Both the position numbers and the translations under genes were made by a program. Below are positions 43,879 to 53,564 of a DNA stretch of 64,000 bases, piece after piece (within the stretch, counting starts at the first letter, position 1; each line of letters begins with the position of its first letter). The notes beneath the pieces were generated by a model. The model saw only the letters and a list, made by a program, of their open reading frames with translations, was not told the DNA's origin and did no database searches. The DNA is taken from positions 2,728,001-2,792,000 of the forward strand of contig NZ_QFFJ01000001.1 of assembly GCF_003308995.1 (NCBI RefSeq). The letters are read 5' to 3'. The stretch is from Chitinophaga flava (GTDB lineage Bacteria; Bacteroidota; Bacteroidia; Chitinophagales; Chitinophagaceae).

Positions 43879-44481
43879 ATGGCTAAACTCGAACTTACCA
43901 AATCATTCAAAAGCTATTACAGCGCTGCCACTACAGCGGAGCTGGCCACTATGGAAAAAGGGCTCTTCCTGACGATCAACGGTCAGGGAGACCCTAACGG
44001 GGAGGCTTTCGCGGAAAACATCGGCGCCCTGTATACAGTTGCATACGGCATCAAGTTTTTATGTAAAAAAGCGGACAGTGACTTTACTGTCAGCAAGCTG
44101 GAAGGTTTTTGGTGGGTAGAGGATGCCAAAGGAGATCCGCGGCAGGCGCCGCGAGACCAATGGTGTTATGAGCTGGCCATCCGTATGCCCGATTTTGTAA
44201 CCCGTCAACAACTGTCTGCCTCCGTGATGAGTGCAGAAAAGAAGAAGCAGTCAACCCTCTTCAGAAACGTAGACCTGAAAACGATAGAGGAGGGGAGATG
44301 TGTGCAGATCATGCACATAGGACCTTTTAGCGAAGAACCCGTTTCATTGAAAAAGCTGGAAGTGTTGATGGAGCAGCAAAACCTGAAAATGAATGGACGG
44401 CATCATGAGATATACCTGTCGGATTTCAGGAAAACAGCACCGGAGAAACTGAAAACGATTCTGCGGCATCCGGTAAAATGA
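43879..44481 (+). CDS. GyrI-like small-molecule-binding protein
   Basis: 200 residues from ATG 43879 (MAKLELTKSFKSYYSAATTA), the usual start for this group. An upstream ATG at 43804 would add a hydrophobic 25-residue stretch atypical of these cytosolic proteins, but cannot be excluded. FLTINGQGDPNGEAFAENIG, GFWWVEDAKGDPRQAPRDQW and CVQIMHIGPFSEEPVSLKKL are typical GyrI-like segments. It probably binds lipophilic or cationic ligands and may sequester or hydrolyse them. Co-transcribed with the preceding gene; convergent with rnc. Confidence 0.82.
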   Translation: MAKLELTKSFKSYYSAATTAELATMEKGLFLTINGQGDPNGEAFAENIGALYTVAYGIKFLCKKADSDFTVSKLEGFWWVEDAKGDPRQAPRDQWCYELAIRMPDFVTRQQLSASVMSAEKKKQSTLFRNVDLKTIEEGRCVQIMHIGPFSEEPVSLKKLEVLMEQQNLKMNGRHHEIYLSDFRKTAPEKLKTILRHPVK

Positions 44482-44491
44482 TAAGGAGAAA

Positions 44492-45256
44492 TTAGTCAGC
44501 GAGTCCTAACTGTTGGATGGCTTGCTGGGCAGCGATCTGGCTGGCGTCTTTTTTATTGAAAGCTTTACCGGTGCAAATCAGTTCACCGTCTACTACAGCG
44601 CCTACAGTAAAGATACGCCGGCCATTGTCCATTTGTTCTTCGAGGAGTTCGAACTCGAGGACTTTGCCGTTTTTATTAGCCCAGCCATACAGCTTGTTTT
44701 TGTGGTTCATTTCCACGCTTTCCAGCAGCTCCATATCGATGTAAGGCATGAGGATGCGTTTGTGCACAAACTGCTGGGTTTTATTGTAGCCGCGGTCGAG
44801 GTATACAGCACCTACGAGGGCTTCGAGGGTATTACCGAAGATCTGACTGATTTTCAGAAAACTATTGTACTTATCGTAGATAGTGAGTTTGCGCAGGCCC
44901 ATTTTGATAGCGATATCATTGAGTTGCTGGCGGTTTACAATTTTGGAACGCATCTCTGTAAGATATCCTTCTGTTTTGTAAGGATATTTTTTAAAGAGAT
45001 AATCACCCACAATTGCTCCCAGAATGGCATCGCCAAGGTATTCCAGCCGCTCATTGCTTTCGAGAAACTTCTCTTTGCTTGAGCGGTGGCTAAGGGCTAT
45101 CTCATACAGGGCAAAGTTACCTGGCGGGAAACCCAACAGGCTAGTGAGCTCTTTGTATAAGTGCCGCTTCTTGGATACGAGTCGATATAAAAATCCTGGC
45201 AGTAATCTCACACGATCAAGATCAAGGAACAAATTTTTTGAAAATAACAGAGGCAT
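44492..45256 (-). CDS. rnc: Ribonuclease III
   Basis: 254 residues from ATG 45256; a TTG at 45274 adds six. The catalytic signature is NERLEYLGDAILGAIVGDYL, with the second acidic cluster GNTLEALVGAVYLDRGY; the C-terminal double-stranded-RNA-binding domain ends in KKDASQIAAQQAIQQLGL. Cuts double-stranded RNA in rRNA maturation and mRNA decay. The start overlaps the end of fabF by 35 bases; the acpP-fabF-rnc order is a standard Bacteroidota cluster. Confidence 0.96.
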   Translation of the reverse strand: MPLLFSKNLFLDLDRVRLLPGFLYRLVSKKRHLYKELTSLLGFPPGNFALYEIALSHRSSKEKFLESNERLEYLGDAILGAIVGDYLFKKYPYKTEGYLTEMRSKIVNRQQLNDIAIKMGLRKLTIYDKYNSFLKISQIFGNTLEALVGAVYLDRGYNKTQQFVHKRILMPYIDMELLESVEMNHKNKLYGWANKNGKVLEFELLEEQMDNGRRIFTVGAVVDGELICTGKAFNKKDASQIAAQQAIQQLGLAD

Positions 45257-46475
45257 TATGTCCGCCAAAACCAAAGGTGTTGGATAATGCAGCTCTTACT
45301 TCTCTCTTCTGTGCAGTGTTAAAGGTAAAGTTTAATTTCGGGTCCAGCTGAGGGTCGTCGGTAAAATGGTTAATTGTGGGTGGTACAAGACCATTGATGA
45401 TAGACATGATAGCAGCTATTGACTCAATAGCACCGGCTGCACCGAGTAAGTGGCCTGTCATGGATTTGGTGGAGCTGATGTTGAGATCATAAGCATGTTC
45501 ACCAAATACTTTCTGAATAGCCTTTACTTCTGCGATATCACCCAGTGGGGTAGAAGTACCATGTACGTTGATATAATCAATATCATTAGCCTGTAAACCG
45601 GAATCTGCCAGCGCCTGCCGCATTACGTTCATCGCACCCAGTCCTTCCGGATGAGGGGCTGTGATATGATGGGCATCTGCTGTAGCGCCTCCGCCGGCTA
45701 ATTCAGCATAAATTTTTGCACCTCTCGCCAACGCATGATCCAATGATTCCAGTACCAGCGCACCTGCACCTTCTCCCATTACAAAACCATCGCGGTCGAG
45801 GTCGAAAGGACGGGAAGCGGTCTTAGGATCATCATTTCTTTCAGACAAAGCCTTCATGGCGTTAAAACCACCCACACAAGGTTCGTTGATCACATTTTCC
45901 GAGCCGCCGGTAACTACCAGATCGGTTTTACCATAACGGATACTGTACATCGCCTCAATGATTGCATTGGTGGCAGAAGCACAGGCAGATACAACGGAAA
46001 AATTAGGCCCTCTGAAGCCGTGGCGGATAGAAATATAACCAGCGGCAATATCAAGAATAAGCCTGGTGATCAGGAAAGGGCTGAAACGGGGAGTCCCGTC
46101 TCCGGTATGAAATTCTCTTAACTCGTGACTGAAGTTAATCATCCCACCAACACCGGTACCCCATATCACACCGGCCCGATCCACATCGATCTTGTCCTTG
46201 TTGATATTGGCGTCCTGTATTGCCTGATCTGCGGCTATCACCGCTGTTTGTGTAAAGGGGTCCATCTTGCGGGCCTCCTTCTTATCCAGGTAGTTAGTAG
46301 GGTCGAAATTCTTCAGTTCACAAGCAAAACGGGTTTTGAACTTGGAAGCGTCAAATTGACGGATATAATCCGCGCCGGATACACCGTTCGCCAATCCGTG
46401 CCAGAATTCGGCTACGGAATTGCCGAGCGGTGTAAGAGCGCCTAAACCTGTAACGACAACTCGTCTTGGTTGCAT
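45222..46475 (-). CDS. fabF: Beta-ketoacyl-ACP synthase II
   Basis: 417 residues. Starts RRVVVTGLGALTPLGNSVAE. The Cys-His-His triad is in FSVVSACASATNAI, NVHGTSTPLGDIAE and SSTKSMTGHLLGAAGAIES. Elongates fatty acyl-ACP with malonyl-ACP in the cytoplasm. Follows acpP by 23 bases. Confidence 0.97.
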   Translation of the reverse strand: MQPRRVVVTGLGALTPLGNSVAEFWHGLANGVSGADYIRQFDASKFKTRFACELKNFDPTNYLDKKEARKMDPFTQTAVIAADQAIQDANINKDKIDVDRAGVIWGTGVGGMINFSHELREFHTGDGTPRFSPFLITRLILDIAAGYISIRHGFRGPNFSVVSACASATNAIIEAMYSIRYGKTDLVVTGGSENVINEPCVGGFNAMKALSERNDDPKTASRPFDLDRDGFVMGEGAGALVLESLDHALARGAKIYAELAGGGATADAHHITAPHPEGLGAMNVMRQALADSGLQANDIDYINVHGTSTPLGDIAEVKAIQKVFGEHAYDLNISSTKSMTGHLLGAAGAIESIAAIMSIINGLVPPTINHFTDDPQLDPKLNFTFNTAQKREVRAALSNTFGFGGHNASVIFKKFVP

Positions 46476-46498
46476 TAAAACAATTCTGATTAGTAGGA

Positions 46499-46735
46499 TT
46501 ATTTTACATGTTCTTCCAGGTAAACAACTGCCTGGCCAACAGTAGTAATAGTTTCAGCTTGTTCGTCAGGAATGGAGATGTTGAATTCTTTTTCGAATTC
46601 CATAATCAGTTCTACCGTATCCAAAGAGTCAGCGCCTAAGTCGTTGGTGAAGGAGGCTTCAGGAGTTACCTCGGCTTCGTCAACGCCCAATTTGTCAATG
46701 ATGATCTTTTTAACTCTTGATGCAATGTCTGACAT
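46499..46735 (-). CDS. acpP: Acyl carrier protein
   Basis: 78 residues, strongly acidic, from ATG 46735; an upstream in-frame ATG at 46771 lies on the -7 box and is rejected. The phosphopantetheine Ser37 is in LGADSLDTVELIMEFEKEF. Carries growing fatty acids. Confidence 0.97.
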   Translation of the reverse strand: MSDIASRVKKIIIDKLGVDEAEVTPEASFTNDLGADSLDTVELIMEFEKEFNISIPDEQAETITTVGQAVVYLEEHVK

Positions 46736-46768
46736 AATTTTAAGTGTTTTTGGTTTAAAACTTGAGTG

Positions 46769-46797
46769 CAAAAATATAATTTTTATTGAATTGCCAA
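46769..46797 (-). promoter_or_regulatory. acpP-fabF-rnc promoter (TTG-N18-TATTTTTG)
   Basis: On the minus strand TTG (46797-46795), an 18-base spacer, then TATTTTTG (46776-46769), an exact TAnnTTTG box. Leader to the ATG about 28 bases. Confidence 0.75.
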
Positions 46798-47267
46798 GAG
46801 ATAGCCCGAATTTTAACCTGCACTCTCCTTTTTTATTCCTCCCAAACCCAATACAGTAAACATATTCTTCACTTTGTTAATAAAAGATTTATGTCCCGGC
46901 ATCCCCCCGTCTGATAGGATTTTCCCCCTTTTTTCCATCCCCTGAATACCAATACACCCTTCTTCATCTCTTCCAAAAAACGTATATTATCATGTTCTAA
47001 AATAGCCAAATATTTAAATATTCATCCTTGCCGAAGCAATAAAAATCCATTTAACCTGCTTTTTCACCACTTATCTAACCCCTTAACGCTAATTAACAGT
47101 CACCTCATCCATTCACCCCCTCCATTTATTAAATTTGTCCGGCTTATGAGAAGCCGTTAGCTATACGTAACACAACTGGATGCAACACCTCAACAGTAGA
47201 ATGTTAAAATACTAACTGCCCTTCGGTAATTTATCATTAAAAGCTAATCGCTAAAAGGCTTAACAAC
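46798..47267. other. Divergent non-coding region between acpP and the efflux operon
   Basis: No gene-quality frame, tRNA or repeat was seen. A/T-rich and pyrimidine-rich on the plus strand. TAAATTTG at 47130-47137 is an exact -7 match and may start a 120-base leader for the efflux operon, though its -33 region is poor. Confidence 0.4.
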
Positions 47268-48353
47268 ATGCCCAACATCAACAAAACAGTCCGCTCCACT
47301 ATTATAGTGGTAGCTGTAGGCATCGTGATCTTTCTGATTTATAAAAAAATAACCGGCAAAAAAGAAGCTGCCGCCGCAACCAACGGCGCCGCCGCCAAAG
47401 GAGCCAACTCAAAACAGCTCCTCACAGACGCCTGGATCGTAAAAACTGATGCCCTCGCTCAAGCCATCGAAGCAAGCGGTACATTACAAAGCAATGAAGA
47501 AGTAGAAGTTAAACCGGAAATTAACGGCCGCATCACCCACCTCTATTTTAAAGAAGGTACCAACGTTAAAAAAGGCGACCTCCTCGTAAAAATCTACGAT
47601 GAAGACCTTCGCGCCCAATTACAAAAACTGAAACTACAACAGGAACTGGCCAAAACAACACTCGAACGCCAGGAAAACCTGCTCAAAATAAACGGTATCA
47701 GCCGCCAGGATGTAGACGTAACCCGCAACCAGGTTAGTGCCTACGGCGCCGATATGCAATACACCCAGACCCAGCTGCAGAAAACAGAACTCCGCGCCCC
47801 CTTCAGCGGCAAACTCGGACTCCGCAATGTCAGTGAAGGAGCCATCGTATCTTCTGCTACCATCATTACCACCCTCCAACAGATAGACCCTCTTAAAATG
47901 GACTTCGCCGTAGCAGAAAAATACCGGAACGTCATCAAAATAGGCGACCAGGTCAGCTTCTCCGTTGCCGGCGACAATAAAGAATACAAAGGCAGCATCT
48001 ATGCTATCGATCCGAAAATAGATCTGACCACCCGCACCGTTAAACTCAGGGCCATCGTACCCAACAATAATGGTACACTCTTCCCCGGATCTTTTGCTAA
48101 AGTAAAGATCACCCTGAAAGATCTTCCGGATGCTATCATGATCCCCTCTCAGGCAGTCATCCCTGGCACCCGCGATAAAAAAGTAATCGTTGCCGATAGT
48201 GGCAAAGCCAAATTTGTGATCGTAGAAACAGGCATCCGCAACGAAAACAATGTACAGATCACCAGCGGCCTCCAGCCAGGAGATACCGTAGTTACCACCG
48301 GTATCCTCCAGCTGAAACCTGGTATGCCGCTGAAGTTCAACAAAATACAATAG
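47268..48353 (+). CDS. RND efflux periplasmic adaptor (membrane-fusion protein)
   Basis: 361 residues. An N-terminal membrane anchor (TIIVVAVGIVIFLIYKKITG) replaces a lipobox. Lipoyl-like hairpin halves are ALAQAIEASGTLQSNEEVEV and APFSGKLGLRNVSEGAIVSS, with the alpha-helical hairpin between and the beta-barrel and membrane-proximal domains after (VPNNNGTLFPGSFAKVKITL, IPSQAVIPGTRDKKV). It links the inner-membrane pump to the TolC-like channel. First gene of a three-gene operon (45 bases to the pump). Confidence 0.95.
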   Translation: MPNINKTVRSTIIVVAVGIVIFLIYKKITGKKEAAAATNGAAAKGANSKQLLTDAWIVKTDALAQAIEASGTLQSNEEVEVKPEINGRITHLYFKEGTNVKKGDLLVKIYDEDLRAQLQKLKLQQELAKTTLERQENLLKINGISRQDVDVTRNQVSAYGADMQYTQTQLQKTELRAPFSGKLGLRNVSEGAIVSSATIITTLQQIDPLKMDFAVAEKYRNVIKIGDQVSFSVAGDNKEYKGSIYAIDPKIDLTTRTVKLRAIVPNNNGTLFPGSFAKVKITLKDLPDAIMIPSQAVIPGTRDKKVIVADSGKAKFVIVETGIRNENNVQITSGLQPGDTVVTTGILQLKPGMPLKFNKIQ

Positions 48354-48398
48354 TGAAAGAGGGCGATTACCTGCTGTAATCCCTAAAAAAATATTCCA

Positions 48399-51300
48399 AT
48401 GAGTCTACCTTCATTATCTCTCAAACGCCCTGTTCTGGCAATTGTGATGAATATCATCATTGTGATATTCGGTCTCGTGGGCTTTTCCTTCCTTGGAGTG
48501 CGAGACTTCCCGGCCATCGATCCGCCCATCGTAAACGTGCGGACATCCTACGCCGGCGCCAACTCAGACATCATCGAAACACAGATCACCGAACCACTGG
48601 AGAAATCTATCAACGGTGTCGCCGGTATCAAAAACATATCTTCCAGCAGCAGCCAGGGTAGTAGTAATATCACCGTGGAATTTGAGCTGGGCCAGGACCT
48701 CGAAGGCGCCACCAACGACGTGCGCGATAAGGTATCCCAGGCCCTGCGCAGCCTCCCGCCGGATATCGACGCACCACCCGTTGTATCCAAACAGGATGCT
48801 AACTCAGACGCCATCATCTCCATGACGGTACAAAGCAACACCCGCAACCAGCTGGAAATAACAGAATACGGTACCAACGTATTACTCGAAAAACTGCAGA
48901 CCATCCCTGGAGTTTCCCAGATCCAGATATGGGGCGAAAAAAGATATGCCATGCGTATCTGGATGGACCCGGCTAAACTGTCCTCCTATAGCCTTACGCC
49001 ATCTGATATCCAGGCTGCGCTTCAAAGAGAAAACGTGGAACTGCCCTCCGGTAAAATCGCCGGTAACGCCACCGACTTTACCGTACGCACCTTCGGCCGC
49101 CTCTTCACGGAAGAAGATTTCAACAACCTCATCATCAGAAATATCAACGGCAGCGAAATACGCATCCGGGATATAGGCCAGGCTGTACTAGGCCCCGAAA
49201 ATGAAGAAACGGTACTCAAAGAGTCCGGCATCCCTATGATCTCGCTGGCGCTCATCCCGCAGCCCGGCTCCAACTATGTAGCTATCGCCGATGAGTTCTA
49301 TAAACGATACGAACAACTGAAAAAAGATATCCCGGAAGACTATACGGTCAACATTGCCATGGACAATACCCGGTTTATCAAAAAATCTATTGAGGAAGTA
49401 GAAGAAACCCTGATCGTGGCACTCACGCTCGTGATCCTCATCGTATACCTCTTCTTCCGTGACTGGCTCATGGCCTTCCGCCCGCTGGTAGACATTCCCG
49501 TGTCTCTCATTGGCGCCTTCTTTATCATGTATATCTGCGGCTTCACAATAAATATCCTCACCCTCCTGGCTATCGTACTGGCTACCGGCCTTGTGGTGGA
49601 TGATGGTATCGTAGTGACTGAAAATATTTACAAAAAGATTGAAGCCGGTATGCCTCGTATGAAGGCCGCCAGGGAAGGGTCTGAAGAAATTTTCTTCGCC
49701 GTAATTGCGACTTCCATCACCCTGGCCTTCGTATTCCTTCCGATCATCTTCCTACAGGGATTCGTAGGACAGCTCTTCCGCGAATTCGGTATCGTGGTGG
49801 CTGGTGCCGTACTGATCTCTGCCTTTGTATCGCTGACACTCACACCGGTGCTCAACGTAAAACTGGGCCGTAAAACGCATACCCACTCCTGGTTCTATAC
49901 CAAAACAGAACCTTTCTTCCGCTGGATGGAAGATGGTTATAAAAATTCACTGGAAGCGTTTATGCGTTTCCGTTGGGTGGCCGGACTGATCATCGCTGGT
50001 TGTCTGGTGATGATTTATTTCCTGTTCAGAACACTGCCCTCCGAGCTGGCTCCACTGGAAGACAGAAGCCAGTTCCGCCTCTCCATCACCACGCCGGAAG
50101 GTACCTCTTTCGACTATATGGATAACTACGTGGACAAACTCACCAAATTCCTCGCGGACTCCATACCTGAAAAGAAAATCATCCTCAGCGTTACCTCTCC
50201 TGGTTTCAGTGGCGCCGGTGCGGTCAACTCCGCCTTTGCCAACGTCATGCTCACCGAACCACAGGAGCGTACCCGCTCTCAGAAGGATATCGTGAACATG
50301 GTCAACCGCAACATGGCCCGATATCCTCAGGGTAAAGTGTTTGCCATCGAAACACAGACCATACAGGTAGGACGCAGAGCCGGCCTCCCCGTTTCATTTG
50401 TGCTCGAACATATCAACTTCGACTCACTCACACATGTATTGCCCAAGTTCATGGAAGAAGTAGGTAACAGCCCTGTCTTCCAGGGTACCGACGTAGATCT
50501 GAAATTCAACAAGCCGGAACTGCGTATACATATCAACCGTGATAAGGCTACACAGTTGGGCGTTTCAGTACAGGACATCTCTCAGACGCTGCAGCTTGCA
50601 CTGAGTAATCTCCGTTATGGTTATTTCATCCGCAATGGTAAACAGTACCAGGTAATGGGCCAGGTGTTCCGCGCTGACCGCGACGATCCTACCGACCTTC
50701 AGAACCTGTATGTACGCAACTCCCGCGGCGAAGCTATACAACTCGACAACGTAGTAAGCATCGAAGAAGAAACCAGTCCGCCGATTATCTACCACTTCAA
50801 TCGCTATAAATCAGCGACCATCTCCGCAGGTCTTGCTCCCGGCAAAACTATCGGCGACGGCCTTAAAGAGATGTACCGCATCTACGACAAACTGGAAAAA
50901 GAAAAAGTCATCAGCGACTCTTATTCCACCGCATTGTCCGGATCTTCCCGCGACTACGCGGAAAGTGGCTCCAATACGATGTTCGCGCTGGGACTTGCAC
51001 TGGTACTGATCTACCTCGTACTCGCTGCACAGTTTGAAAGCTGGATCGACCCGCTGATTATCATGCTCACCGTACCACTGGCCTTCGCAGGCGCATTGTT
51101 ATCACTGTGGATATTTGACCAAACCTGGAACATCTTCTCTCAGATTGGTGTGATCATGCTCATCGGGCTGGTAACCAAAAACGGTATCCTCATCGTGGAA
51201 TTTGCTAACCATCAACGCGATGCAGGCCTCGCCAAAGGAGACGCTGTAATACATGCTTCTGCCATGCGTTTGCGTCCTATCCTGATGACCAGCCTTGCCA

Positions 51301-51524
51301 TGGCACTGGGTGCATTACCAATTGCTATGTCACTGGGAGCTGCGGCTACCAGCCGTATTCCGCTGGGTATCGTGATCGTAGGTGGTATCGTGTTCTCCCT
51401 GGTACTCACATTATATGTTATTCCGGCTATGTATACATTCTTCTCCCGTCACGGTAATAAAAGCAACGATGGAGAGGAGGAGGAAGAAGATAAAGAAGAA
51501 GGTGTAGCAGCCGCTCATGCATAA
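48399..51524 (+). CDS. RND-family inner-membrane efflux pump (AcrB-like)
   Basis: 1041 residues, full length. Starts SLPSLSLKRPVLAIVMNIII. The proton-relay Asp pair of helix 4 is present in LATGLVVDDGIVVTENIYKK, and the repeated half has GVIMLIGLVTKNGILIVEFA. Porter-domain duplication is evident. Ends in an acidic tail (GEEEEEDKEEG). A drug/hydrophobic-compound proton antiporter; substrate unknown. Confidence 0.96.
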   Translation: MSLPSLSLKRPVLAIVMNIIIVIFGLVGFSFLGVRDFPAIDPPIVNVRTSYAGANSDIIETQITEPLEKSINGVAGIKNISSSSSQGSSNITVEFELGQDLEGATNDVRDKVSQALRSLPPDIDAPPVVSKQDANSDAIISMTVQSNTRNQLEITEYGTNVLLEKLQTIPGVSQIQIWGEKRYAMRIWMDPAKLSSYSLTPSDIQAALQRENVELPSGKIAGNATDFTVRTFGRLFTEEDFNNLIIRNINGSEIRIRDIGQAVLGPENEETVLKESGIPMISLALIPQPGSNYVAIADEFYKRYEQLKKDIPEDYTVNIAMDNTRFIKKSIEEVEETLIVALTLVILIVYLFFRDWLMAFRPLVDIPVSLIGAFFIMYICGFTINILTLLAIVLATGLVVDDGIVVTENIYKKIEAGMPRMKAAREGSEEIFFAVIATSITLAFVFLPIIFLQGFVGQLFREFGIVVAGAVLISAFVSLTLTPVLNVKLGRKTHTHSWFYTKTEPFFRWMEDGYKNSLEAFMRFRWVAGLIIAGCLVMIYFLFRTLPSELAPLEDRSQFRLSITTPEGTSFDYMDNYVDKLTKFLADSIPEKKIILSVTSPGFSGAGAVNSAFANVMLTEPQERTRSQKDIVNMVNRNMARYPQGKVFAIETQTIQVGRRAGLPVSFVLEHINFDSLTHVLPKFMEEVGNSPVFQGTDVDLKFNKPELRIHINRDKATQLGVSVQDISQTLQLALSNLRYGYFIRNGKQYQVMGQVFRADRDDPTDLQNLYVRNSRGEAIQLDNVVSIEEETSPPIIYHFNRYKSATISAGLAPGKTIGDGLKEMYRIYDKLEKEKVISDSYSTALSGSSRDYAESGSNTMFALGLALVLIYLVLAAQFESWIDPLIIMLTVPLAFAGALLSLWIFDQTWNIFSQIGVIMLIGLVTKNGILIVEFANHQRDAGLAKGDAVIHASAMRLRPILMTSLAMALGALPIAMSLGAAATSRIPLGIVIVGGIVFSLVLTLYVIPAMYTFFSRHGNKSNDGEEEEEDKEEGVAAAHA

Positions 51525-51541
51525 ACTGTATTAATTTTTTT

Positions 51542-52873
51542 ATGAAGAAATATATCACCGGAAGCTGCCTGTTCCTCATCATGTTACTGGGAAGTATCGC
51601 CGCCACTGCGCAGGAAAAGATACTGACCCTGGAGCAGGCAATAGACGTGGCACTTAAAAACAATTTCTCTATCAGGCTGGCCAGAAATACGGCTGAACTG
51701 TCGGCTAACGATTACGCCTATGCGGACTTTGCATTTGCGCCACGCCTCAACGCCACCGCCGGCGCCAACTGGAGCCGTACCGCCACCAAACAGGAGTTTG
51801 CCAACGGTTCCAAAAGAGATACCAGCGGCATCAAAGGAAATAATGTCAATGCCAGCGTCAATCTCAGCTGGACACTCTTCGATGGTCTCAAAATGTTCGC
51901 TACCCGCGAAAAACTGGAAGCCATCAAAGACCTTGGTGAGATGGGCATCAAAGACCAGATACAAAATTCCATTGCTACCCTGATCGGTGGTTACTACAAT
52001 ATCGTGCAGCAAAAACAACAACTGCGCGCTATCAAAGAACAACTGTCGATTTCAGAAGAAAGAGTGAAACTCTCCGACGCTAAATTCTCTACCGGCCTGG
52101 GTCCTAAAACAGACCTGCTGCAGTCTAAAGTGGATTACAACGCACAGAAAGCACTTTTCCTGCGGCAGCTTACGCTCATCGAACAAAGCAAGGCATTACT
52201 GAATCAGCTGATGGCCGTACCTGCAAACGCCATCGGATATGATGTACAGGATTCTATTCCCATCAATGCAAGTCTGTCATTTGTAACGTTGCAGCAAAAC
52301 ATCGCCAACAACAACACGGCGATCAAAGTACAACAACAGAATATCAATATCTCAGCGCTCACTATCAAAGAACGTCGCGCCGACTACTTCCCGACTGTAT
52401 CCTTCAACTCCGCTTATAACTTCAACAGGAGTACGTCTAACGCAGCATCCAACAACTTCAGTCCTCGCTTTAACCGCAACGGGGTAATCAACTACGGACT
52501 CACTGCAGCTATTCCTATCTTCAATGGCTTCAATGTAAAACGTCAGGTGAAAAATGCCCGGATAGATTTAGATTATCAGAATATCACACTCGATAACATC
52601 AAATCACAGATCGATCTCTCCCTGAATAATGCTTTCAAGGATTATGAATATTACAAGAAAGCTTTAGCACTGGAAGAAGAAAATAACACGCTGGCAGAAG
52701 AAAATATGATGGTGGCACTGGAACGCTTCAAACAAGGCGTATCTACTACCATCGAGGTAAAACAGGCCCAGCAAAGCCTGGAAGACTCCAACTACCGTCT
52801 TATCCAGGCCCGATATAATACCAAACTCGCTGAAACAGAACTGCAGCGGCTCAACGGCTCCCTCCTGCAATAG
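51542..52873 (+). CDS. TolC-family outer-membrane efflux channel
   Basis: 443 residues. Signal peptide MKKYITGSCLFLIMLLGSIA ending near TAQ, then KILTLEQAIDVALKNNFSIR. Two long helical repeats (SEERVKLSDAKFSTGLGPKT, ENMMVALERFKQGVSTTIEV) mark the periplasmic tunnel. Completes the tripartite pump; 17 bases after the pump gene. Confidence 0.95.
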   Translation: MKKYITGSCLFLIMLLGSIAATAQEKILTLEQAIDVALKNNFSIRLARNTAELSANDYAYADFAFAPRLNATAGANWSRTATKQEFANGSKRDTSGIKGNNVNASVNLSWTLFDGLKMFATREKLEAIKDLGEMGIKDQIQNSIATLIGGYYNIVQQKQQLRAIKEQLSISEERVKLSDAKFSTGLGPKTDLLQSKVDYNAQKALFLRQLTLIEQSKALLNQLMAVPANAIGYDVQDSIPINASLSFVTLQQNIANNNTAIKVQQQNINISALTIKERRADYFPTVSFNSAYNFNRSTSNAASNNFSPRFNRNGVINYGLTAAIPIFNGFNVKRQVKNARIDLDYQNITLDNIKSQIDLSLNNAFKDYEYYKKALALEEENNTLAEENMMVALERFKQGVSTTIEVKQAQQSLEDSNYRLIQARYNTKLAETELQRLNGSLLQ

Positions 52874-52890
52874 TCAGTATACCACTCCAT

Positions 52891-52941
52891 AAAAGCGCAA
52901 AGCAGCAAAGACATCAAGGGTTTTTGCTGCTTTGCGCTTTT
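52891..52941 (+). terminator. Strong rho-independent terminator of the efflux operon
   Basis: A perfect 19-bp stem (52891-52909 with 52923-52941) rich in AAAGC/GCTTT and a 13-base loop. Confidence 0.88.
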
Positions 52942-53005
52942 ATATGAAATAGTGCAGCTCCTTAACATTCCTGTAACATAGCCTGCTTATATTTATAACC
53001 AGATA

Positions 53006-53557
53006 ATGCAACAACCTCGAACTATGTCTGTAAGCCCTCCTAAAGCTCATTTTGAAAAAATATTTGAGGAGAACAATGCGAAGGTGTACCGGTTTGCATT
53101 CAAATTAACCGGTGATGCTAACCGGGCACAGGAAATCACCCAGTTATGCTTTGTTCGCCTCTGGGAAAATATGCACCAGCTGAAAGAAGGGCAGGATGTT
53201 TTTCCCTTGCTGTTTGTGTACGTCAAAAATCTCGTCATAGACGAAACCCGTAAGCTTTACCGGGAAAAAAAAGCCCTCTCCCTGGTAGCTGATAACCAGG
53301 CCTCCCAAACAGCCAGCAGCGGAGAAAAAATACTACTGCAAAAAGAGTTAGCTACACAACTGCAAAAAGTAGTGGAAAATATGCCGGAACAACGACGTAA
53401 CGTATACATACTAAGCCGTAGTGAAGGATATAGCCACAAGGAAATCGGACAACAGTTGTCCATCTCTCCGGCTACCGTTAAAAACCACCTGACAGCCGCA
53501 CTGCAATACATCCGCAAAGAACTGCTCCATCACTTTAATATCGACACCACCCAATAA
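53006..53557 (+). CDS. ECF RNA polymerase sigma factor
   Basis: 183 residues; ATG 53024 (MSVSPPKAHFEKIFEE) is an alternative start. Region 2: KVYRFAFKLTGDANRAQEIT and QLCFVRLWENMHQL; region 4: MPEQRRNVYILSRSEGYSHK and EIGQQLSISPATVKNHLTAA. No FecR follows; instead the next gene, seven bases away, encodes an S41 protease lipoprotein, suggesting an operon with a possible regulatory link. Possible -7 box TATATTTA near 52987. Confidence 0.93.
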   Translation: MQQPRTMSVSPPKAHFEKIFEENNAKVYRFAFKLTGDANRAQEITQLCFVRLWENMHQLKEGQDVFPLLFVYVKNLVIDETRKLYREKKALSLVADNQASQTASSGEKILLQKELATQLQKVVENMPEQRRNVYILSRSEGYSHKEIGQQLSISPATVKNHLTAALQYIRKELLHHFNIDTTQ

Positions 53558-53564
53558 TTACATC

